Shown here: in pieces, positions 21,454 through 30,335 of the stretch | Numbering within the stretch: the first letter of the stretch is position 1 | Layout of the letters: every line of letters starts with the position of its first letter | Translations under genes and position numbers: made by a program | Notes under the pieces: generated by a model | What the model was told of the DNA's origin: nothing | The model's database searches: none | What the model saw: only the letters and a program-made list of their open reading frames with translations | Assembly: GCA_028281925.1 (NCBI GenBank) | Contig: JANQIX010000034.1 | Location: 1 to 64,000, forward strand | Reading direction: 5' to 3' | DNA from: Alphaproteobacteria bacterium | GTDB taxonomy: Bacteria > Pseudomonadota > Alphaproteobacteria > DSM-16000 > Inquilinaceae | Length of the DNA stretch: 64,000 nt

Positions 21454-21491
21454 TATGGGCGCCCTTCGCTCAACTCAGGCTGGGCCGCCGA

Positions 21492-21743
21492 TCAGTTCGC
21501 CTTCGCGCGGTCCTCGGTGCGCGCCGTGCTGGCGTCGCCGGACGACACGGGCGTCTCGGTCCCGGCATCGATCTGCCGTGGCGTGGCGCCCTCTTCGGTT
21601 TCCTCTTCGTCTTCCTTCATGCCCTTCTTGAAGTTCTTCACGCCTTTCGCGACATCGCCCATGACCTTCGGCAGTTTGCCCGCGCCGAAAATGATGAGAA
21701 CGATCAACAAGATCAGGATTACCTGCCAAACACCGATGCTCAT
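21492..21743 (-). CDS. tatA: Sec-independent translocase subunit TatA
   Basis: 83 residues. A short N-terminal helix VWQVILILLIVLIIFGAGKLPKV with the typical Phe-Gly hinge, an amphipathic Lys-rich helix (AKGVKNFKKGMKED) and an acidic disordered tail. TatA oligomers form the transport path. ATG 21743 begins the conserved MSIGVWQ; the open frame upstream is unlike TatA. First gene of the tatABC-serS-surE-pcm-nlpD run. Confidence 0.96.
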   Translation of the reverse strand: MSIGVWQVILILLIVLIIFGAGKLPKVMGDVAKGVKNFKKGMKEDEEETEEGATPRQIDAGTETPVSSGDASTARTEDRAKAN

Positions 21744-21809
21744 GACTGCTGTCTCCGTCGTCCCGCCCCACCCGTCCGGGCCGGGTCTTACGCCAGGAGC
21801 GGGTCGAAA

Positions 21810-21839
21810 ATTATGGCAACCCGCGCATTGTCCCGGCAA
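21810..21839 (-). promoter_or_regulatory. Candidate sigma70-type promoter for tatABC operon
   Basis: On the reverse strand TTGCCG (21834-21839, 4/6 to TTGACA) is followed after 18 bases by CATAAT (21810-21815, 5/6 to TATAAT). This sits 67 bases before the tatA start in the only gap ahead of the operon. Confidence 0.4.
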
Positions 21840-21873
21840 TGCCGAGGCGCGGATGCCATCCCATGCCTAGGAG

Positions 21874-22968
21874 TTAGCGACTCTCTGCCCGAAAGACAAA
21901 CGCTTGCGACGGGTCCAGGCGGATTGCCACCGTTGTGTCACAGTATGCAGGCGCCATTCCGGGGATCCGAGCCACCAGGTTTTGCGGGCCATTCGGCGTT
22001 GTCACCACCAGATGCACGATCGTCGACCGACCAAGGGGCTTCGAGGCGGCCACTGTCGCCACCGCGCCCGCAGGATCGGACGGCCCGGTGACGGACAGGG
22101 CCTCGGGCCGGATCAGGATTGCTGCGTCCGCGCCATCTTCCAGCCCGGGCGCGTCAAGCGGCCCCCATGGCGTCTGCGCATGGCCGCCGGCGACGGTCGA
22201 CACCAGCCGGTTGACCTCGCCGAAGAAGCCGGCTGAGAAGGCGTCTGCGGGCCTGCAGTAAAGATCGAGCGGACTGCCGATCTGGACGATGCGACCCTCG
22301 CGCATCAGGGCGATGCGGTCCGCCAGATACATCGCCTCTTCCGGATCGTGGGTTACGATCAAGGTCGCCGCGCCGCTTTCCTTCAGAATGTCCAGAGTCT
22401 CGTCTCTGACGGAGCGGCGCAAATTGAGATCCAGGCCCGAAAACGGCTCGTCCATCAAGAGCAGGTTTGGCTCCGGCGCCAGGGCGCGTGCCAGGGCCAC
22501 CCGCTGCTGCTGCCCGCCGGACAGTGTGTGTGGAAAGACGTGCGACAGGCGGCCCATGCCGACCCGGTCGAGCATCGCCGAGGCCTGCCGTATCTGCTTG
22601 CGCGCCGGCAGCCGCGACAGGCCGAACCGCACATTCTGCAGGACGGTCAAATGCGGAAATAGGGCGTAATCCTGGAACACCAGCCCGACGCCACGGGCTT
22701 CGGGGGGTTGCCCACCCCCGGCATCCGCAACGACGGAACCGGCCAGCCGCACGATGCCGGACTGCAAGGGCTCCAGACCCGCGACCATCCGCAGGAGGGT
22801 TGTCTTGCCGCATCCCGAAGGCCCGACAAGGCAGACGATCTCTCCCGGCCCGGCGGACAGGCTCACCCCATCCACCGCCACCACCTCACCGAACCGACGG
22901 GTCACCGCAGCGACATCAAGAACCGGCGCGGAGCCCGTAACGTCGGCCAGACGCTGCGGCAGGCTCAT
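21874..22968 (-). CDS. ABC transporter ATP-binding protein, FbpC/PotA type
   Basis: 364 residues. A complete ABC ATPase: Walker A GPSGCGKTT near residue 48, Q-loop VFQDYALFPHLTV, signature LSGGQQQRVALARAL, Walker B LLLMDEPFSGLD and the switch His in IVTHDPEEAM. A C-terminal TOBE-type regulatory domain (about residues 240-364, ILIRPEALSV) marks the subfamily importing Fe3+, polyamines, sulphate or sugars. No permease or binding-protein gene lies beside it, so the substrate is unknown. ATG 22968 chosen over GTG 22977. Confidence 0.85.
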   Translation of the reverse strand: MSLPQRLADVTGSAPVLDVAAVTRRFGEVVAVDGVSLSAGPGEIVCLVGPSGCGKTTLLRMVAGLEPLQSGIVRLAGSVVADAGGGQPPEARGVGLVFQDYALFPHLTVLQNVRFGLSRLPARKQIRQASAMLDRVGMGRLSHVFPHTLSGGQQQRVALARALAPEPNLLLMDEPFSGLDLNLRRSVRDETLDILKESGAATLIVTHDPEEAMYLADRIALMREGRIVQIGSPLDLYCRPADAFSAGFFGEVNRLVSTVAGGHAQTPWGPLDAPGLEDGADAAILIRPEALSVTGPSDPAGAVATVAASKPLGRSTIVHLVVTTPNGPQNLVARIPGMAPAYCDTTVAIRLDPSQAFVFRAESR

Positions 22969-23020
22969 GCCCCGCACAATCCGCGCCGCGGGTCGCCCTT
23001 GTGGCGTGGTGCCGACGCGA

Positions 23021-23662
23021 TCACCGCGGCCCCTCCTCTACGTCCAGTTCGGCAGCCTCCATGACGTCGAGCAGTGACGGAGCGGACTCCCCCTCCTCCA
23101 GCACGCTGCCCGGCAGGGTCGCGACGGCAGGCCCCCTGTCGATCAGTCCGGCGGCTGCGAGATCCTCCAACCCCGGCAGATCGCCGGTGGAGCCCAGGCC
23201 GAAATGGTCGAGAAACTCGGGCGTCGTGATCCAGGTGAGCGGCCGGCCCGGCGTCTGCCGCCGCCGCCCCGGGCGCACCCAGCCCACTTCGAGCAGCTGG
23301 TCGAGCGTGCCCTTACTGGTGGCAACGCCCCGGATCTGCTCGATCTCCGTGCGCGTGACCGGCTGGTGGTAGGCGACGATGGCCAATGTTTCGATCGCGG
23401 CACGCGACAGTCGGCGCGGCTCCGCCACCTCGCCGCGCAGCCGTGCGGCCAGATCTGGGGCTGTGCGGAAGGCCCAGCCACCCGCAACAGCCTTCAAGAC
23501 GACGCCATGCCCTTCGTACCGTTCAGCAAGCTCACGCAAGATGGACTTCACGTCGGTGCCGGAGGGCAGCCTCTCTGCCAGAGCCGCTTCGGTCAACGGC
23601 TTGGCCGATGCGAACAGCAATGCCTCGACAAGTCTCACCGCTTCGGACAGCAATCGGCTCAC
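23021..23662 (-). CDS. scpB: Segregation and condensation protein B
   Basis: 213 residues. ScpB forms the SMC-ScpAB condensin that organises and separates chromosomes. Two winged-helix units are visible: EALLFASAKPLTEAALAERL near the N-terminus and the conserved LSRAAIETLAIVAYHQPVTRTEIEQIRGV with GWVRPGRRRQTPGRPLTW. Overlaps scpA by four bases. Confidence 0.96.
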   Translation of the reverse strand: MSRLLSEAVRLVEALLFASAKPLTEAALAERLPSGTDVKSILRELAERYEGHGVVLKAVAGGWAFRTAPDLAARLRGEVAEPRRLSRAAIETLAIVAYHQPVTRTEIEQIRGVATSKGTLDQLLEVGWVRPGRRRQTPGRPLTWITTPEFLDHFGLGSTGDLPGLEDLAAAGLIDRGPAVATLPGSVLEEGESAPSLLDVMEAAELDVEEGPR

Positions 23663-24474
23663 GCCCCTCCACCCTCCGAGCCTTCCGGTATGGCGCGCAG
23701 AAAGAGCGGCCCGAACGTCGCTTCCTGCCGCAAATTGACCGCGCCGTCGCGCGCAAGCTCCAGTGCCGCGGTAAAGGTGGCCGCCAGGGCCGAGCGGGCG
23801 ATCACTTCCTCGTCCAGATCATGGGGCAGAAAATCGTGCAGCGCACGCCAGTCCTTCGTTCCGCCCAGCAGGCTCTTCAATCGGGCTAACGCACGCTCCG
23901 TCGAGTACAGCTTTGACGGCTCCACCTCAAGGCCTGCCGAGGACAGCCGCTTGCGCCGATGCGTTGCCGCGAAGGCCCGCATCAAGTCCTGGATGGTGTC
24001 CTGGAACTCCGGCTTGCGAAACGGTGTCAACGGTTCGGTCGCGCCGCGCGCCAGCACTGCCTGGCCAAGCTGGGGCAGCGCCATGAGCTTGCGTGCGGCC
24101 TCGCGCATGGCGTCTAGCCGACGAAGCTGGAACGCAAGGGCGGCCGCCAGCTCTTCGCCGGTCGGCTCTTCGCCGCTGGGCTTCTCTGGCAGCAGCAATC
24201 GCGACTTGAGATAGGCCAGCCAAGCAGCCATCACCAGGTAATCTGCGGCGATCTCAAGCCGCAACCGGCGGGCCCTTTCGATGAAGGCGAGGTACTGGTC
24301 CGCCAGCGCGAGGATGGATATCTGCGTCAGGTCGACCCGCTGCTGGCGGGCCTGGTCCAAGAGGACGTCGATCGGCCCCTCATACGCCTCAAGCCGCAGG
24401 ACAAAGGCGTCATCGCTCAGCCGCTGGCGCGGCGGGTCTTCGAAGGCGTCCGTATCGGTGGATGACCGTTCCAT
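23659..24474 (-). CDS. scpA: Segregation and condensation protein A
   Basis: 271 residues, a kleisin that bridges SMC heads and binds ScpB. The N-terminal signature YEGPIDVLLDQARQQRVDLTQISILALADQYL is typical, followed by AADYLVMAAWLAYLKSRLLLP. The C-terminal winged helix (DWRALHDFLP, STFTAALELARDG-like) is weaker but in place. It lies nine bases downstream of the S2P protease gene. Confidence 0.95.
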   Translation of the reverse strand: MERSSTDTDAFEDPPRQRLSDDAFVLRLEAYEGPIDVLLDQARQQRVDLTQISILALADQYLAFIERARRLRLEIAADYLVMAAWLAYLKSRLLLPEKPSGEEPTGEELAAALAFQLRRLDAMREAARKLMALPQLGQAVLARGATEPLTPFRKPEFQDTIQDLMRAFAATHRRKRLSSAGLEVEPSKLYSTERALARLKSLLGGTKDWRALHDFLPHDLDEEVIARSALAATFTAALELARDGAVNLRQEATFGPLFLRAIPEGSEGGGA

Positions 24475-24483
24475 GGGGGTCGT

Positions 24484-25167
24484 TTACGCCAACCCGACGA
24501 CCCGAGCGATCCCTTCAATGATCCAGCGGGATGGCGCAAGCACGACCTGGGTGAAGAAATCGAACTGCAAGCCCATCTGCCGGCCGATCAGCGGCAACAG
24601 AATGATGACCGCAATCAGGATCGGCAGGCCGAACCGCTCAAGCCGCGCCAAGGGTAAGGCCAGCGGTGCCGGCAGGATGCCGACGGCCACGCGGCCGCCG
24701 TCCAGCGGCGGCAAGGGCAGCATGTTGAAGACCGCCAGAATCACATTCAGCACCAGGGCGTTCTGCAGCGTCTGCTGGGTCCAGATACCGGCCGAGGGCG
24801 GCAGCAGAAATACCAGATGTATCGCCGCCGCCGCGATCGTCGCTTGGATCAAGTTGCTCACCGGGCCGGCCAAAGCGACCAGCACCATGTCGCGGCGCGG
24901 GCGCCCCAGTTGGGAGAAGCGCACAGGCACGGGCTTTGCCCAACCGAACAGGAACGGCGCGCTCACCATCAACAGGATGGCAGGGATCGCCACGGTGCCA
25001 ACCGGGTCGACATGCTTGATTGGATTGAATGTTACGCGGCCTCGCTTATGGGCCGTGTCATCCCCCAGCTTCCAGGCGACATAGGCGTGGGCGGCCTCGT
25101 GCAGCGTGATGGCAAAGATGACGGGCAGCACCCAGATGGATGCCCGATAAATCGTCTCCTCGAACAT
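24484..25167 (-). CDS. Site-2 protease family (M50) membrane protein
   Basis: 227 residues, a minimal rhomboid-like-sized S2P metalloprotease. The zinc motif HEAAH is at residues 23-27 within the first helix, and the third ligand motif NMLPLPPLDGG follows in a later helix. The protein is nearly all membrane helices with no PDZ domain. Such short M50 proteins are common upstream of scpAB; their substrates are mostly unknown. Starts 17 bases after nagZ. Confidence 0.9.
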   Translation of the reverse strand: MFEETIYRASIWVLPVIFAITLHEAAHAYVAWKLGDDTAHKRGRVTFNPIKHVDPVGTVAIPAILLMVSAPFLFGWAKPVPVRFSQLGRPRRDMVLVALAGPVSNLIQATIAAAAIHLVFLLPPSAGIWTQQTLQNALVLNVILAVFNMLPLPPLDGGRVAVGILPAPLALPLARLERFGLPILIAVIILLPLIGRQMGLQFDFFTQVVLAPSRWIIEGIARVVGLA

Positions 25168-25184
25168 GGGTCAGCCGGTCTCGC

Positions 25185-26231
25185 CTAGGCCTCAGCCAGC
25201 AGGTCGCGCAGGAGGGCACGCAGGGTCGCCGGATCGGTCGGAGCAGACGGTGGCTGCAGGCGGCCACCAAGATCCAGACGCTCAGCGCTTTCCGCGCGCA
25301 GTCGCGGCGCAGCCTGGGCCACGTCGGCCATCTCCGCGAAATCGCCATTGCAGTGCAGCGCCACATCGCACCCGGCGGCGAGTGCCGCCGCCACCCGTTC
25401 GGCCGGCGGGCCGTCGAGTGCCTCCATGCACAGATCGTCGCTCAAGAGCACGCCGTGGAAGCCGATTGCGTCTCGGATCACCTGCTTGATCACCACATCG
25501 GAAATGGTCGCCGGTCGGTCGGCATCGATATCGGTGTATACCACATGGGCCGTCATTGCCCAGGGCATCACCTCCCAATCGGCTTTTGCCAGCGTCCGGA
25601 ACGGACGGAAGTCCTGCGCCTCGAGTGTGACGAAATCGGCATCGACGACCGGCAGTTCGTGATGGCTGTCGACCGGCGCACGGCCATGGCCAGGCAGGTG
25701 CTTCATCACCGGCCGCACGCCTTCCTGCAGCATGCCGAGGCACACGGCCTCGCCCAATCGCGCGACGATATCCGGATCGGCCGAGAAGGCGCGATCGCCG
25801 ATGATCTCGCTGGCGCCGTCGATGATCAGGTCCAGCAGCGGAAGCGTGTTCACATCGAAGCCCAGAGCCCGCACCGTCGCAGCAAGAGCGCCGGCGTTCA
25901 GACGGGCCGCCGACACGGCTCTGTCCATGTCGCGCATCGCCAGATCGCCGAAGTTCTGGGCAGGTGGATGGGCCGGCCATCGCGGCGGCCGCAGCCGCTG
26001 CACTCGGCCGCCCTCCTGGTCGATCAGGATCGGTGCATCTTCACGCCCGACCGTCTCGCGCAGATCGGCCACCAGTCGGGCGACCTGACCCGGATCCTGG
26101 CAGTTGCGGCGAAACAGGATGAAGCCGAGCGGGTTGGCCTCATGGAACAAGCGCCGCTCCCGCGCCGAGAGCCGGGGACCCGAGCAACCGAAAATGACGG
26201 CGAGTGGCTTGCTGCCCTCACGGTCGGACAA
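25185..26231 (-). CDS. nagZ: Beta-N-acetylhexosaminidase NagZ
   Basis: 348 residues. A GH3 enzyme removing N-acetylglucosamine from muropeptides during cell-wall recycling in the cytoplasm. The family motif KHLPGHGRAPVDSHHELP carries the acid/base His-Asp dyad, GVLLSDDLCMEAL carries the nucleophilic Asp, and ILIDQEGGRVQRL is also conserved. TTG 26231 is the only sensible start: it opens the family N-terminus (LAVIFGCSGPRLS), is preceded by GGGGGACGG, and overlaps the SPOR gene by 14 bases. Confidence 0.95.
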   Translation of the reverse strand: MSDREGSKPLAVIFGCSGPRLSARERRLFHEANPLGFILFRRNCQDPGQVARLVADLRETVGREDAPILIDQEGGRVQRLRPPRWPAHPPAQNFGDLAMRDMDRAVSAARLNAGALAATVRALGFDVNTLPLLDLIIDGASEIIGDRAFSADPDIVARLGEAVCLGMLQEGVRPVMKHLPGHGRAPVDSHHELPVVDADFVTLEAQDFRPFRTLAKADWEVMPWAMTAHVVYTDIDADRPATISDVVIKQVIRDAIGFHGVLLSDDLCMEALDGPPAERVAAALAAGCDVALHCNGDFAEMADVAQAAPRLRAESAERLDLGGRLQPPSAPTDPATLRALLRDLLAEA

Positions 26232-27405
26232 TGCAGTCCGTCCCCCGATCCCGCAGTTCCCGGCACAGCGTGCGGGCACCGTCACGGTCCAGCATCCCGC
26301 CCTGAATGCGGTGGTAAGTCCGGCCGTTGACGTCCACGACCTGGATGAACAGGTCCAGCCCCCCCAGCAAGTCGGGATAGCTGCCCTTGAATTCATCCCA
26401 GCCGGTGCGCGCTGCCTGATCGGAATTCACGGCCGCAAGCTGCACCCTGTAAGTGCGGTCCGGTACGGCAGTCGGCGCCTCTGCGGCAGCTTGCAGCACG
26501 GCGGCAATCGCATCGACCGGGGCAGTGCCGCGATCGGCCTCCGGCGGCGAGCTCTCGACCGAAGGCTGCGCCTCGACTTCGACGGGCGGCGACTGCACCG
26601 CTTGCGGCGGCACTACGGGTTCGGGCTGTTGCGCAGCCACGTCCACCGGCGCATCCGCAGGCTCAGCCGCCGGCTGTCGCACCGGCGCCAGCCCAACCGA
26701 CATCTGGGCAATCTCAATCCGGCCGGCCGGTCCGGCAGGCTGGCGGCCCAACGGTTCAGCCCGCGCCAGCCGAACGGGCGGCGCCTCAAGCGGCAGAGGG
26801 CCACCGGTGATCAAGCCGACAGGCACATTCTGCACCACCGTAATCGCCGGTGCGGTGGGCATCTGCGGCGGCGGCGCCGCCTCTGCCGTGCCATCGTTGC
26901 GCGAAATCAACGCCTCCGGCCTGTCGGTCGCGGCGCTGCCGGAGCCCGGCCCTGCGTCCGCGCCGCCGGCAGACGGCTCGGCGGCGAAGACAGGCAGCTC
27001 CGCGCTCGACAACGTGCCGGCGTCCGCCACCTCCGGACGCGCGATGGGTTCTTCCGGCGGCGGCAGTACCGCGGTCTCGCTCCCACCATCGTCGCCCTCA
27101 GGCTGCCGCGGCTCTTCCAACACCAGCCGGTCGCGATGCGGCACCTCCAGTCCGCCCGGATCATCCGGTCGGACGCGCACCGGGTCCGAATCGGCCCGCA
27201 CCAGCGGCACCTGTCCGTCGCCTGCAGAGATCCGGTACTGCTCATAGGCGTACCAGACGATCCCGGCGAATCCGAACAGCACAACGACAAGGCAAGACAG
27301 CAGAGCGATGCGGCGCAGCCCGCCCTGCCTTTCTTCCTCGTCGAACCCACGCCGATCGTCGGGCGGGTAACCGCGCAGATCCTCCGCCTGCCTCAGTTCG
27401 TCCAT
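26218..27405 (-). CDS. SPOR domain membrane protein
   Basis: 395 residues. Cytoplasmic N-terminus, one membrane helix (IALLSCLVVVLFGFAGIVWY), a long Pro/Ala/Glu-rich periplasmic linker (about residues 60-315), and a C-terminal SPOR domain (YRVQLAAVNSDQAARTGWDEF to the end). SPOR domains bind denuded glycan at division sites, so a septal role is expected. ATG 27405 chosen; another ATG seven codons earlier is possible. It leads nagZ in the same transcript, tying cell-wall binding and recycling together. Confidence 0.88.
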   Translation of the reverse strand: MDELRQAEDLRGYPPDDRRGFDEEERQGGLRRIALLSCLVVVLFGFAGIVWYAYEQYRISAGDGQVPLVRADSDPVRVRPDDPGGLEVPHRDRLVLEEPRQPEGDDGGSETAVLPPPEEPIARPEVADAGTLSSAELPVFAAEPSAGGADAGPGSGSAATDRPEALISRNDGTAEAAPPPQMPTAPAITVVQNVPVGLITGGPLPLEAPPVRLARAEPLGRQPAGPAGRIEIAQMSVGLAPVRQPAAEPADAPVDVAAQQPEPVVPPQAVQSPPVEVEAQPSVESSPPEADRGTAPVDAIAAVLQAAAEAPTAVPDRTYRVQLAAVNSDQAARTGWDEFKGSYPDLLGGLDLFIQVVDVNGRTYHRIQGGMLDRDGARTLCRELRDRGTDCIVRP

Positions 27406-27575
27406 CGGCCGCTCGCCCCACTCCATGGCTGGGCATATGCCCACGGCGTCGCCCGCGGTCTGCGCCGGGGTTTCTTCATCTAACACCGTCCTGCCGCGTG
27501 ATTGCAAGCAAACAGAACGATCCGCGAAACCTTAGTCAGAATGGGTGGATACGAATGGAAACTTGCGTCGTTGGA

Positions 27576-28751
27576 TCAGATCTTGGATGAGAGATCGAAG
27601 AGGCGTTGGTGTTCCAGCAGGGCGTACCGGTCCGTCATGCCGGCGATATAGTCCGCCACCAGCCGGACGAGATCCGTTCGCCCCATCCCTGCCCCCCGCT
27701 GCTGCCAGCCTTCCGGAAGGCATGCGGGCTCGCGCAATAGCAGGCCGAACAGGTCATGCACGACGCGGCGGGCCTTGCTGGTTTCCCGGTTCACCTGGAA
27801 ATGGCGGTACATCTTCTCGAACAGAAAGCGCCGCACGCCGGTCTCTTCCTCCCGCAGGGCGTCTGAGAAAGCCACCACGGGCTCGCTGGCGCCGCGAACG
27901 TCATCCGGATGGCCAGGTCCCAGTGCGTCGAGCCGCCGGCGGGTCTCGTGCAGGACATCGCCCACCATCCGGTCGATCACGCGCCGTACGATCTCATGAT
28001 TGCGCCGCCGCGGTTCCACCCCGGGTGTCAGCCGATCGACCGCTGCGACGATCGGCCCGACCAGCGGCAGTCCGCGCAAGTCGTCCACATCGAACAGGCG
28101 CGCGCGCAGCCCGTCGTCGATATCGTGGTTCATATAGGCGATATCGTCCGCCAGCGCGGCGACCTGCGCCTCTGCGGAGGCGAATCGGGCCAAGTCAAGC
28201 CCCCACTCCAGATCCAGCGCCGCGATGGTCCGGTAGGCCGCCTTCTGCCCTTCGGCAAGGCTGAGGGGTCCGTTGTGCTTGACCACGCCCTCCAGCGTTT
28301 CCCAGGTCAGGTTCAGGCCGTCGAAGGCAGCATAGCGCCGCTCCAGCACCGTCAGCACCCGCACTGTCTGATCGTTGTGGCTGAACCCGCAGCAGTCCGC
28401 GTCGGCGTCGCGCATCGCCTGGTCCAGCGCGTCCTCGCCGGCATGTCCGAACGGCGTGTGCCCGAGGTCGTGCGCGAGCGCTATCGCTTCGGCCAGATCC
28501 TCGTTCAGCCCCAGGGTCCGCGCGATCGACCGCGTGATCTGCCCCACCTCAAGGGTGTGGGTCAGCCGCGTGCGGTAGTAATCACCTTCGTGGTAGATGA
28601 AGACCTGGGTCTTGTACTGCAGCTTTCGGAAACCGCCGGAATGGATAATGCGGTCGCGGTCGCGCTGAAACGGCGTGCGGGTCGCGCTTTCCGGCTCGCC
28701 AAAGAGACGGCCGCGGCTGGTCTCGGGCTGGCAGGCATACGGCGCAGGCAT
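27576..28751 (-). CDS. dgt: dGTP triphosphohydrolase-like HD protein
   Basis: 391 residues, the length of the shorter dGTPase-like branch. Hydrolyses dNTPs to the nucleoside and triphosphate, or acts as a related nucleotidase. The HD metal site is complete: RLTHTLEVGQI, ALAHDLGHTPFGHAGEDAL and the later ADDIAYMNHDIDDG. ATG 28751 opens MPAPYACQPETSRGRLF; the upstream open frame overlaps the next gene and is not conserved-looking. In many alphaproteobacteria dgt stands beside erpA; here two genes intervene. Confidence 0.92.
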   Translation of the reverse strand: MPAPYACQPETSRGRLFGEPESATRTPFQRDRDRIIHSGGFRKLQYKTQVFIYHEGDYYRTRLTHTLEVGQITRSIARTLGLNEDLAEAIALAHDLGHTPFGHAGEDALDQAMRDADADCCGFSHNDQTVRVLTVLERRYAAFDGLNLTWETLEGVVKHNGPLSLAEGQKAAYRTIAALDLEWGLDLARFASAEAQVAALADDIAYMNHDIDDGLRARLFDVDDLRGLPLVGPIVAAVDRLTPGVEPRRRNHEIVRRVIDRMVGDVLHETRRRLDALGPGHPDDVRGASEPVVAFSDALREEETGVRRFLFEKMYRHFQVNRETSKARRVVHDLFGLLLREPACLPEGWQQRGAGMGRTDLVRLVADYIAGMTDRYALLEHQRLFDLSSKI

Positions 28752-28767
28752 CGTGGGCCGGACGCTA

Positions 28768-29361
28768 TCACGTGCCGGCGCTTCCGACCACTGTCGGCAC
28801 AAGCCAGCGCCGGATCGGTTCATCGTCCCACACCTGCACCTCAATGAACTTGTCCTGGGGCGCCAAGGCGACAGATGCCGAAGACTGTCCCGGCATCCCG
28901 TGTTCGCGGACGACCTCTTCGACCTCCGCCAGTGTGAAGACACGGCCGTGGTAGTCCCTACGGTCCTGTCGGTGGTCCGGGAGCGTCGCCAAGGGCAGGC
29001 TTGCCATGCTGTCCGGGAATGTGAATGTCAGCGCCTGCGCCGGGAACGTTGCCAGCGGCAGGACGTGCGACCGCGGACGCGACGGGTCTTGCCCATCGGC
29101 GAAGTTTCCCAGGAAGAAGTAGATCGGGCGTTCCAGAGGCGTCCGCCCGAGCCTGTGCTGCCGCTCGGAGATCAGCCAGTCTTCCACCTGCCGCCTGCGG
29201 CGGAGGTAGTTGGGCTTGATCGTTCGGTGCCCATTGGCGCGGATACGGTCAAGAAACGCCTCCGCCTCGCTATCCGGCAGGGTGCATATGTTACGGAAGG
29301 CTCCGAAGTGCGGGTCGTAGTTGTGCGTGATGACGGTGGGAAGCTGAGCACGGCGAACCAC
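28768..29361 (-). CDS. Uncharacterised protein
   Basis: 197 residues starting with GTG 29361. No named family is recognised. The sequence has ordered-looking motifs THNYDPHFGAFRNICTLP, IKPNYLRRRRQVEDWL, RPIYFFLGNFADGQDPSRP and TFTFPDSMASLPLA. No signal peptide or membrane helix is present, so it is probably cytoplasmic. It lies 16 bases before dgt on the same strand, suggesting co-transcription, and diverges from the STAS gene. Confidence 0.7.
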   Translation of the reverse strand: MVRRAQLPTVITHNYDPHFGAFRNICTLPDSEAEAFLDRIRANGHRTIKPNYLRRRRQVEDWLISERQHRLGRTPLERPIYFFLGNFADGQDPSRPRSHVLPLATFPAQALTFTFPDSMASLPLATLPDHRQDRRDYHGRVFTLAEVEEVVREHGMPGQSSASVALAPQDKFIEVQVWDDEPIRRWLVPTVVGSAGT

Positions 29362-29511
29362 GGCGTTCGCTCGTCACGTTGCGGTGGATGGTGATGGTCG
29401 CGTCGCCGCCGCGACGGCCCGGCTGGAAATTGGTAGGACTCCTGTCAAGCGCATTGCCCGTCCGCCACATTTCCGCCAGACTTGGCGCTTGCGGGGTCCC
29501 GAGGGCACATC

Positions 29512-29817
29512 TTGGCCATTCTCTCACATCGCTTGGAAGACCGTGGAGACGGTATCGTGTTGATTCTCGACGGTGAGATCGACATGTCCAACTCCAAGGA
29601 TGTGCGGGGCGTTATTCTGAATGCGCTGGACAAGACGGCGGACCTCTCGATCGACCTCTCCGGCGTCAACAACATGGACAGCTCCGGCATCGCCCACCTG
29701 ATCGAGGGGTTTCAGCGCGCCCGTAAGACCAAGAAGTCGTTCAGGGTCAGCGAGGTCAGCGACCCGGTGCGCATGGTGCTGAAGATCGCACGTCTTGAGG
29801 CGATCTTGCTGGCGTGA
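29512..29817 (+). CDS. STAS domain anti-sigma-factor antagonist-like protein
   Basis: 101 residues, a single STAS domain. The central MDSSGIAHLIEGF contains the serine normally phosphorylated by a partner kinase in SpoIIAA-type antagonists; ILDGEIDMSNS opens the fold. No kinase (RsbW/SpoIIAB-like) or phosphatase gene is adjacent, so its partner must be encoded elsewhere. TTG 29512 is chosen because GAGGG lies six bases upstream; a TTG ten codons earlier also exists. Confidence 0.82.
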   Translation: MAILSHRLEDRGDGIVLILDGEIDMSNSKDVRGVILNALDKTADLSIDLSGVNNMDSSGIAHLIEGFQRARKTKKSFRVSEVSDPVRMVLKIARLEAILLA

Positions 29818-29942
29818 TGCCGGCCTTTGCATGATCGCGTCGGGCGGATCGGCCGGCTGCCGGTGCAAGACGGTTTGAAGCGGGGCGCATTGGCCCTTAC
29901 ATTCCCGTCTAAGCACGCATGGCAAAACCGCATGGAACCGAC

Positions 29943-30299
29943 ATGACGGACGCACAAGTCGCAGAGATGGCCCCGAGACTGACGATGTCAGAGAGCGCGG
30001 CCCGCCGCGTCGCCGCGCTGAGAAGCGCAGAAGGCGATGAAGAGCTGATGCTGCGCGTCGCCGTTTCCGGCGGCGGCTGTTCGGGCTTTCAGTACGGCTT
30101 CAGCTTCGACAACGAGGTTCGCGACGACGACCTGACCTTCCAGCGCGACGGCGTGACCTTGGTGGTGGACGAGGTCTCGCTGGAGCTCTTGAACGGCGCA
30201 GAGATCGATTATGTGGAAGAGCTGATCGGCGCGTCGTTCCAGGTGCGCAACCCGAACGCCTCATCGTCCTGCGGCTGCGGCACGTCCTTCTCGATTTGA
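29943..30299 (+). CDS. erpA: A-type iron-sulphur carrier ErpA/IscA
   Basis: 118 residues. A-type carriers pass Fe-S clusters to target enzymes. The three ligand cysteines are present: one in VSGGGCSGFQYGF and two in the C-terminal SSCGCGTSFS. VVDEVSLELLNGAEIDYVEELIGASFQVRNPNA is the typical middle part. ATG 29943 is used; ATG 29919 eight codons earlier is equally open. Upstream of xth, as commonly seen in alphaproteobacteria. Confidence 0.95.
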   Translation: MTDAQVAEMAPRLTMSESAARRVAALRSAEGDEELMLRVAVSGGGCSGFQYGFSFDNEVRDDDLTFQRDGVTLVVDEVSLELLNGAEIDYVEELIGASFQVRNPNASSSCGCGTSFSI

Positions 30300-30335
30300 G
30301 GCAACAGCTGCACCGCCAGCGCTGAGCCCCACGCC

